This document shows, one piece after another, positions 56,180 to 64,000 of a stretch of DNA of 64,000 bases. The stretch comes from Leptasterias polaris. Its lineage: Eukaryota; Echinodermata; Asteroidea; Forcipulatida; Asteriidae. Numbering within the stretch: position 1 is the first letter of the stretch; every line of letters starts with the position of its first letter. Where the stretch lies: assembly GCA_037783415.1 (NCBI GenBank), contig JAZGTN010000236.1, positions 806,001 to 870,000 of the forward strand, read 5' to 3'. The notes below the pieces were generated by a model. The model searched no databases. It had not been told where the DNA came from and saw nothing but the letters and a program-made list of their open reading frames with translations. The translations under genes and the position numbers were made by a program.

Positions 56180-56390
56180 ACGGTTGCGTCTCGGATGCGT
56201 CTTGGATGCGTCTCGGTTGCGTCTCGGTTGCCTCTCGGTTGCGTCTCGGTTGCGTCTCGGTTGCGTCTCGGTTGCGTCTCGGTTGCGTCTCGGTTGTGTC
56301 TCGGTTGCGTCTCTGTTGTGTCTTGGTTGCGTCTCGGTTGCGTCTCGGTTACGTCTCGGTTGTGTTCGGTTGTGTCTCGGCTTTTCTTTT
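56180..56390 (+). repeat. 11-bp minisatellite (ggttgcgtctc)
   Basis: About 18 copies with few changes. Both strands are open in several frames for that reason only. Confidence 0.92.
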
Positions 56391-56705
56391 CGACTTTGCC
56401 TAAGAACAGTGTTCTTTCCATTGCAAAGTGTACATGTATATACCGCGTACGGTATAAAACACCACTCCCACACATGACGTCACGCGAATTTATCCGAGAA
56501 GGGTGACGCCACGGGGCTTTTTTGCGAAACTAATAAAATAAACCCATTGAGTTGTGGTCAAAATGCTTTTATTTGTATTTACAAAACATTTTTATGGGAT
56601 GTGAACTATAATGTCTGTTTGAGCACTCCTTTAAAACACATGTTTTAGAAAAAAACACTGGACTTCTAGTCTTGTTCCGATCCGCTGTGAGGTAACTGGC
56701 CCAAT

Positions 56706-57340
56706 GGTATGGTGTTCCATATCTGCCGTCGTCCGTCGCCCGTCGTGTGTCGCCCGTCGCCCGTCGTGCGTCGCCCGTCGTCCGTCGTCCGTCGCCTCTT
56801 GCTCTTTATTGTATCCCATTTCTGCCATTTGTCAGTTCCATATATGCCATTTTTCGTCGTGCGTCGTGCGTCGTGCGTCGTGCGTCGCCCGTCGCCCGTC
56901 GTGCGTCGCCCGTCGTCCGTCGCCCGTCGTCCGTCGCCTCTTGCTCTTTATTGTATCCCATTTCTGCCATTTGTCAGTTCCATATATGTCATCATGTGAC
57001 AGCCATGTGGCCGTTTCAGAAAAAAAATGCGCCTGAAAAATTGAAAAGGCGACGAAAGAAAATTGAAAAGGCGACGGACAAAATTGAAAAGGCGACGGAC
57101 AAAATTGAAAAGGCGGCGAAAAAAATTGAAAAGGCGACGGAAAAAATTGAAAAGGCGACGGAAAAAATTGAAAAGGCGACGGAAAAAATTGAAAAGGCGA
57201 CGGAAAAAATTGAAAAGGCGACGGACAAAATTGAAAAGGCGACGGACAAAATTGAAAAGGCGACGGACAAAATTGAAAAGGCGACGGACAAAATTGAAAA
57301 GGCGACGGAAGGAGTGGCACATATGGAACACCATACTAGG
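56706..57340. mobile_element. Foldback-ended satellite cluster
   Basis: Ends are tatggtgttccatat (56,709) and atatggaacaccata (57,321), inverse. Inside are two cgtcgcccgtcgtgcgtcg blocks, each followed by an identical ~55-bp piece with ctctttattgtatcccattt and ttccatatatg. A 21-bp aaaattgaaaaggcgacgga array of about 13 units (57,033-57,308) follows. Confidence 0.7.
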
Positions 57341-57344
57341 TCGC

Positions 57345-57725
57345 TGTCTCTCTTTCAAGACCCATATATTGAGAAGGCGAAAGCTAAATTCTGTGCAAGA
57401 AACAACATTGTCAGCAAACATACTGGACCAACTTGGGGTGCCAGCCCAAGCACTCTTCGGTCAACTGATTTAGCCATATGCTACTAAGCTGCTGAATATA
57501 CCTGCCCGGTTTGGGAAAGATCATTATGCCCCCCAAATTGACCCCGCCATCAATGCCACCTGTCGCAAAATCACTGGATGTCTAAGACCAGCAAAAATAG
57601 ACAGTCTTTACATTCTTTCTGGTATAGCCCCACCTGAGATCTGACGCAGTGTAGCAAGCAGTAAAGAATGACAACGCCAAACTACAGATGAGTGTCACCC
57701 TCGAACCAGCAAAAAGACGGCTCAA
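57345..57725 (+). mobile_element. LINE RT C-terminal fragment
   Basis: The + frame reads NNIVSKHTGPTWGASPSTLR, then AEYTCPVW, then after a frameshift INATCRKITGCLRPAKIDSL and YILSGIAPPEI before TGA. This is a typical post-RT segment of non-LTR elements. It directly abuts the satellite cluster. Confidence 0.72.
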
Positions 57726-58246
57726 AATTCTACCTCCATGCTCAAACACAGGAGAAATTTTTTCCAGTGAATCTGAACCGATTGAAGTTGCTAAAACCAA
57801 AGTAGCCTTGTAGGAAGAAAGACTTGTCAACCTTCCAACAGTAACATCCATGTCCATAGTGTGTAACGGATTCTCCCGGCGGGGTCGCCGGGTACCATGT
57901 AGTGTACAATTCTGGTTCGGTTTAGTAGTACATATTGGTGGCTTTTGATTTGTGAAAATCAAACAAAGACTCCAGTTTTTGTATTTTTAAATACAAAGCA
58001 GTTCATTTATTGAGCATCTAAAATTTCAATACTGGTAATTCTTAAAATAAAAACGACAATTTACACGTTTTTTGTGCAATAAATTCCCTCTATTATGTTT
58101 TCGGAAAAAAAACACACACGAAAAGCCTGGTAGCGTGAACCAAATAAACCCATGACCACTTCTCCCCGCCCCCGCCCCCGCCCCCGCCCCCGCCCCCGTC
58201 CCCGCCCCCGCCCCCGTCCTGTTGTCCAAAATGCAGAATGTCTCAA

Positions 58247-58607
58247 TAAGCCATTTGCGAGTTACATTTGAATAATGTCTGGTACAATGACTTGTTTAGT
58301 CACAAGTTACCGCTTAAATTTGAATTCCTCAGACTATCGAGACAGTTGCTATGTCACATGATTAGGGGCAAGCTTTTGCTTAGTTACGTAAGAGACGGTG
58401 AACACCCATACACAATTCTGAATGGATGTGTATGGCACAATGGTACCAGGGTTTGCTCATCTGGAGGTTGCTATACAAAAGCTTGCCCCTAATCATGTGA
58501 CATAGCAACTGTCTCGATAGTCTGAGGAATTCAAATTTAAGCGGTAACTTGTGACTAAACAAGTCATTGTACCAGACATTATTCAAATGTAACTCGCAAA
58601 TGGCTTA
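58247..58607. mobile_element. Foldback insertion with perfect 137-bp arms
   Basis: Arms 58,242-58,378 and 58,476-58,612 are exact inverses by eye, around a 97-base centre. Copy A shows the uninterrupted site ctcaattgag (33,790-33,799). The outer five bases of each arm therefore come from the target palindrome and the element is TAAGCC ... GGCTTA. Confidence 0.88.
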
Positions 58608-58644
58608 TTGAGGGAGCTGTGGCAATTTTGATGTACAGAAGGGC

Positions 58645-59109
58645 GCACCACACTAAATCGGCCAACATTCATGCGCCAAGCTACTTATCATAATTTGTAA
58701 ACCCACAGTATATTTTGAATTATAACGTTTGGGGGTCATGCAATTAATAGATTGTGTAAATATAAGAATAACCCGTGGGCTCTGTGCTTCAACTTTTGAG
58801 GGGACTTGATAAATTTAGGCGTTAAAGTTGGCCCTATTTGACCGTGGAAGTGGAGAAGTGCTTCACGAAAACTGGCAGCAAGTCGGTTTTGGGAAAAAAC
58901 ACATTTTCGTCGGGGTTTTTTCTGGGGTAGTTAGCAAAAATTCCAAACGGCTGGTCTGCCAAAAATTGAAAAGGATTCTGAAGTTCAGTCGTCCGAAAAT
59001 ATGTTTTATTGGTTTTCAAGAGGCTGAGAGACTTACACAATTTTTTTGAGTATTTTTGAATATTTATCATTTAACATTGGTTCCTATGGGAGTTTATTTA
59101 GTGTGGTGC
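58645..59109. mobile_element. 465-bp element GCACCACACTAAAT
   Basis: Begins GCACCACACTAAAT and ends ATTTAGTGTGGTGC. Copy A lacks it (ttcaggaagtaaaaaatcgc is continuous there). No coding capacity was recognised. Confidence 0.75.
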
Positions 59110-59920
59110 AATCAGATGTAAAAAATCGCGGTCGGGGACGACTCGACCAATGCTTGGGCCTAGCATGTGACCAACACGTGATTTTGTATTTGTTTTTGCT
59201 GTGGCGTTGCAGTACAATGCGGCAGTAGTGGCAGCGTAAATTCAGATAGCCTTCTAAACAGAAAGTGCTTTATAAGTTCATGGAGCAGTGCCGAGCGCAG
59301 AGTGAAGTTCATGAAGTCGCCGGTCGCCAGTCGCCAGTCGCCGGTCGCAAGAACAGCTTCTTGTAGTGGAGTATATAATCTACGTCAAAGCACAAACTGT
59401 AATTTGCCTGTAATAATTGCAATTCCGCCACAATACTTTTAAATGCCTTTTAACCTATGACCCATTGCCAATATTTTAGACTCTTCAATTTTTAGAAAGG
59501 TAGTGATGCACTTAACTGTATAGTCTACACAATGTCTAGTTTTCACTGCTTGTTCAACTGTATTGTAATTCAGCCTGTTAGGCTGCTATAAACAGTTTTC
59601 TTAATAAACCAATAATAATAATTAGTAGTCCTACATCAAATTAATGTTGGCACATACAACGAACCCTTCAACAGAAGTCGCGGCCGGAAATTCCATAAAA
59701 TGATGAGTTCTGGAATACAATTAACTATACAATTGTGTAGCTCTGGTAATTATAGAAACCTGAATCGAATGATTACAGGCATGTCACCAGGTAGGTACCG
59801 AGGTCACACAATTGTTAAAAGCCTATTTTGAACCTTTTGGAATTAGGTGGGCATCAACATTCACACTTGGCAATGACACGTAACTCAGGTGTAACTCGTG
59901 TAACTATGTAACTTCAATTA

Positions 59921-60811
59921 AAAGTAGTTTTTTTTGGTGGTGGGGTAAAGTCTTGATTTAGCAATTATTTCACAGAGAAAAGTCGTAAAATCAGTGACAT
60001 CATTTCCTAGACTAAGATTGGAGGACACATAGTGAGTGTAACGGGAGTTTACGGTTAGTACTGGGGGACCTTGAGGTCATGGCACAAGTGTGTGGTGAGT
60101 TTACTAAGAAATGGGAGTGGAACCTTAAATGACAGAGTGTAAAATGGGCCACCGTGTATTTATTAGATGTTAATTTTACATCGGGGATAATTAATATATA
60201 TATTTTTATTTTATTTTTACCCTTACACCGATGTGTGTTAAGTTTATGCCTACTCAGTACTTTTCCGAGTTTTGTGAAACATGTGTAGGCCTATTATTGA
60301 TTATTTGGGGAATAGTAAATTTTTGTTAGAAATTATCCTTATGATGAATTTGACTGAACGCGACAAGTGTCAATATCACACACTCCCTTGTGATAGGAAT
60401 ATTAATGTGTGACTTATACTTGGTTGTGTTATTTGTTGTACATGCACATTTCAATTTAATCCTAAAAATCACCGTCTGTGTTAACACTACATACCAAGGA
60501 CACACAGTGTCTTCACATTTTATGTTCTCCACTTGGGGGACAAAACACCACCAACAAAATCGTTAAATCCCACCCACGAGGTAAGACGCGCGGAGTTCGT
60601 TTACCGTCACGTTGGCAACAGACCCTCTCGCCCTGGTGTTTCAGCACCCCGTACAATGGCAACGCACTAGCCAGTGTCAGCGGTCACCAAGGCCCGCCGG
60701 GTGACAGCGATCAAAGTACAGGGTATACAATAGAGATACATCACACAACATTGGAGCGTCCCCTTTAACAATTATTACTTACACTGTGTGGGCAAAAACT
60801 ACTCTGTCAAG
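59921..60811. other. Upstream region of the 60,812 gene
   Basis: Contains a SINE tail on the minus strand at 60,195-60,290 (cacacatcggtgtaagggta in inverse). Nearer the gene are two ggcaac words (60,613 and 60,656) that match half of an RFX X-box. No TATA box is obvious. Confidence 0.35.
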
Positions 60812-63800
60812 ATGGCGAACGTTGATGCCTTGCGACCGTATTCCGCAAGGAAGTCTTCGTAAGTATTTCTTGGGTTTAAATCTGTAGCCCTTTATTAATA
60901 TTTTGTTGTCTGAAAGTTTCAACGTCTTATATGTGACATATCTTAATTCTTATAAACCAAGAAGGCCTACATGTAGGCATACTGGTATACTATTTATGCA
61001 CATATTATGTTATGTACGTGGTTCCAGTTTAAACATGAAGGCAGCAAAACAATAATAAATACTGCCGTTCGGAACGAAGGAGGCCCTGCTACCATATAAT
61101 CCTATCATATCTTTCGTAAACAGTTCTCCATATTTCCGACTATCTGCAAATGCAAGTTTGCACGTGAACAAACATGTAAATACTCGACGGTGTCTTTAAA
61201 AAACTTGACTTTGTTGTTTTAAAGGATGACTTTCTGGTCCCGTCACGACCCAGTCAAACTACCCCAGGGCTACACAGACCACTGGACCAAGATGCAGCTC
61301 AAGGTAGGATACAAAAGCAAACGACAATAAAATGAACTCATAAAAAAAATTACAAGAAACGGAATACAGAAGACATGCTGTAGAAAATGAGCAGATATTA
61401 AATCTGGACCGAAACATATAATCAAGCTTAAAATGTTGAAGTGCATGGGAGGAAGAGTCTTGAGTTTGGTACTCATTAAGAACTCCCTTATCATGAAGAC
61501 GTATGCAATGGGCTGTTGACTGCAAAATCAATAGTTTCAAAACGTCAATTTTTCAGAAGGCTCGAATAGTTTACATAATTTGCAAGCTTTTTGTCCGAGA
61601 AGTTTTCACCAAAGATAGCATTGAATTTACCAAAATTCCGTGGTCTCAGTCTAGTCTTTGTTCAGCACTGATGAAAGTGACATGAACCCAATTTCTTAGT
61701 ACTATACTTTCTATAAACAATTTTAAACAATTTGTAATTTGTGCTTGCATAAAATTATGTACTCTAATTAATGTCACCGTGGTCAAGTGGTTAGACTGCA
61801 GGACTTGTAATCAGACTAGACCCCTGGGTTCGAACTCGGCCAAATTTCACAATATACATGTAGTTACTGAATCACGATTGTATAGATTTGTGCAATTTAT
61901 AAACATATTATGTCAAACCAATGTTTGTATGAGAGAGATTGGCTGTTGCCCGGCAGCTTGGCGTTTATTTGGCGTTTGTTTGAATTTGGAAGATCATCTA
62001 AACAAACGAACAAATTAAAATTAAATTGTTTCTTAGTTCAACATCGCACTTGGAAGATTGATAATAACAATATGGGTCCCATTAACGTCTTTGTTACAAG
62101 AAAATGTATGAACAACAATTTTTTGCATATTCATTCTCACTAGATTATAAAAATCGGTGTAGTATAATTATTAGCCTGAGGGAGGGGGTCATTTGATGTG
62201 TAATATATATTAATAATCGTGATTTGTTTTATGCCGAATGGAGACTTTGGCCCAGATCTCGATTAATAAATATTGACCTTTTAAATGACTACTGTCCCGG
62301 GCCCAATTTCAAAGAGTATAGATTTTGCTTCAATGTAGCTTTGGCCCAGATCTCGATTAATAAATATTGACCTTTTAAATGACTACTGTCCCGGGCCCAA
62401 TTTCAAAGAGTATAGATTTTGCTTCAATGTAGCTTGCTGCCAAAGCAAGGTCCATTTCCACGGAGAAGAGTGGGGATTTCTTTGTCATAGCACTGTCACC
62501 GCCCGCCATTTTGTCGCAGTGTTGCGCTTGCGGTTTGGTACAACTTCCTCCATGGTACAAGCAAACACTGGTGATACGTTTACGTTTAAAAGCATATGCT
62601 TTTGCTTTTGGTAATTGTAAAAGACCAGTATCCTCACTTGGTGTATCCCAATATGCATAAAATAACAAGCCTGTGACAACTTGGGCTCAAATGAAAATCG
62701 AAGTTGCAAGAAAATGATTAAAGAAAAAACACCCTTGTTGCATAGAATTGTGTGTTTTCAGACACAACACACCCTAATACCACTACATCTGTAACAGAGT
62801 TGAAAACCAATTTTGAACAACCAGGAAAAATGCATTATTCTAAATTAAAGTAATTAGATTGATAAACAGTTAATCGATTAACTTATAATGACTACTGATG
62901 AATATGTAAAATGTATGCATCTCGTGCTCTCTATGGGACCACAGAGAAAGGAACCTTTACTTTTAGCAAACAATGATTTGTACTTCCCCAATGCAATGCG
63001 TTTTAGTTTACTTTCCTATCCGTTCTGCTTACACAAGTTGCATAACAATCTTTAGAATGAGGTTTGGTATGTTTGATCTATCACAGTAGACCTACGATTT
63101 CAAAGCTTCTAGATTCGGTAATCTGGTAATTGTAGTATGTGTACAGTGGCATTCTATTGGTGTTATTGGAATTTGTGTACAAGCTGATCGTGTTTGTTTA
63201 GAAACAATGACAAGTGTTTCGGGCCTACTTGCAGCGCTTAAAACTTTCAGCAAATGTGTGGTCAGATTGGCGTTACAGTGGTAACTTCCCTTGCCTTCCA
63301 CCTGTGGGACCCCGGTTCGAAACCCGATATGTGGATTGGGTTTTCAGTCCCTACCTGTTGCGTGGGTTTTCCTCCTTAAAACTGAAACTTCATTCAGTCG
63401 TTTTCTCTCCAAGTGATTCTTGGCTAGATAGTGATTATTTTTCGCTTTTCGGAGAGTCATTGGTTTCACAACTATAATTAATAGCAAGACAAGTTCTCAA
63501 AGAACAAAATCTACCTAGCAAGTATACATGCACATGATGCTACCGCAAACCAAATATACAACTAGAACTAATATACGAAAATGAAATGGTGCTGCTGTGT
63601 ACGGGTGGGCCTGTAGTCATTACTCCGTGAGGTATTCTCGTATAGGGGCTTTAGTTCCAACAAAGAGAACTGCCGAGGAACGTTCTCTAGAAAGGAAAAT
63701 GCGTACGAAGAGGAAATTCAGTAGGCCACAAAAAGTATATGTCGCCTAAAGCCCAATATTAAGGTTCTTGATGTTTGCCGATGAAACCTACGCAGCAGAT

Positions 63801-63968
63801 AATACGATTTGATTACCAGTCCCCCCCCCCCCCCCCCCAGTTTAAAAATCACCATTCCAAACATTGTGAAACTGTCCGCCTTTATCAGCATGGTCGTGTT
63901 TTTTGTTCTTTTTCAGTGTACAACTTTTCAGGTTGCTGTGCCATCTGGAAAAGTTATCAGTCATGGAG
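60812..63968 (+). CDS. Unrecognised protein, first three exons (3' end outside window)
   Basis: Exons 60,812-60,858, 61,225-61,303 and 63,932-63,968 join in frame with AG/GT junctions and phases 2, 0, 1. The ATG is in good context (caagATGgcg). The peptide starts MANVDALRPYSARKSS, continues MTFWSRHDPVKLPQGYTDHW then TKMQLK, and ends here VAVPSGKVISHG. It has no signal peptide or membrane segment, and is basic and Pro/Tyr/Trp-containing. I do not recognise the family. Short proteins of this style occur among ciliary microtubule-associated proteins, and upstream X-box half sites would fit, but that is a guess. The second intron (2.6 kb) carries SINE-like and MITE pieces. Confidence 0.65.
61770..61855 (+). 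repeat. tRNA-like pseudogene or SINE head
   Basis: Box A (gtggtcaagtggttagac) and box B (gggttcgaactcg) have near-tRNA spacing, but the acceptor and anticodon stems do not pair well. Probably a SINE. Confidence 0.55.
62246..62433. repeat. 94-bp perfect tandem duplication
   Basis: Two identical 94-base units beginning tttggcccagatctcgatta. Identity implies a very recent event. Confidence 0.9.
62590..62765 (-). repeat. Partial copy of the TTAA-type MITE
   Basis: Inverse of the right half of 7828-8203: shared words include gaccagtatcctcacttggt, gtatcccaatatgcataaaa and acacccttgttg. Confidence 0.7.
63246..63340 (+). repeat. tRNA-like SINE fragment
   Basis: gtggtaacttcccttgcctt then ccccggttcgaaacccg gives box-B-like sequence after a weak box A. 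Followed by ggattgggttttcagtccct. Confidence 0.45.
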
Positions 63969-64000
63969 GTAAGCTGACGTCATTATGACGACACGATGTA

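Larger units (their letters stand above)
57899..59920. repeat. Duplicated segment, copy B
   Basis: Same orientation as copy A (33,483-36,030), about 24.4 kb apart. It contains a CCCCCG microsatellite (58,165-58,216; nearly absent in A) and insertions at 58,247-58,607 and 58,645-59,109 that A lacks. It lacks the 1.39-kb insertion of A. A short retroposon tail (59,540-59,625, ending aataaaccaataataata) is also absent from A. Confidence 0.85.

Overview
This is intron-rich, AT-rich metazoan DNA, packed with foldback/MITE elements, tRNA-derived SINEs and 5'-truncated LINEs. Echinoderm, probably a sea star, is the best guess. It rests on the repeat types and the gene families, not on any search. 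No rRNA, intact tRNA, CRISPR or bacterial-type feature was seen.

Layout: (1) 234-6732, + strand: the last eight exons of a LRRK-type (Roco kinase, LRRK2-like) gene, encoding the C-terminal WD40 propeller. (2) About 6.7-20.6 kb: gene-poor DNA with MITEs, SINEs, a LINE 3' fragment and minisatellites. (3) 20.7-26.7 kb: a very young Ty3/Gypsy retrotransposon whose internal order is permuted (RT-RH-IN, gag, PR-part of RT). It lies between identical 234-bp LTR-like direct repeats that appear to face the other way. Gag and pol are joined by a canonical T TTA AAC -1 frameshift site. (4) 26.7-27.5 kb, - strand: the 3' part of a cyclase/kynurenine-formamidase-family gene with two frameshifts. (5) 29-36 kb: repeats, including a foldback element with a 6-bp target duplication, and copy A of a ~2-kb duplicated segment. 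(6) 36,265-55,073, - strand: a complete ten-exon gene for a secreted 845-residue protein. Its layout is signal peptide - CUB - CUB - Ig - Ig - trypsin-like domain. The protease domain has lost its catalytic His (Asn) and Ser (Thr) but keeps the zymogen cleavage site. All nine introns keep phase and have GT-AG ends. (7) 56-60 kb: minisatellites, a LINE scrap and copy B of the duplicated segment. (8) 60,812 to the end, + strand: the first three exons of an unrecognised gene.

The most notable locus is the CUB/Ig pseudoprotease. The architecture is reminiscent of complement-type proteases but uses Ig domains where those use CCP/EGF domains, and it looks catalytically dead. It is flanked by direct repeats. 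Its first intron holds an array of about 17 tandem copies of the 3' splice site and first bases of its own CUB1 exon.
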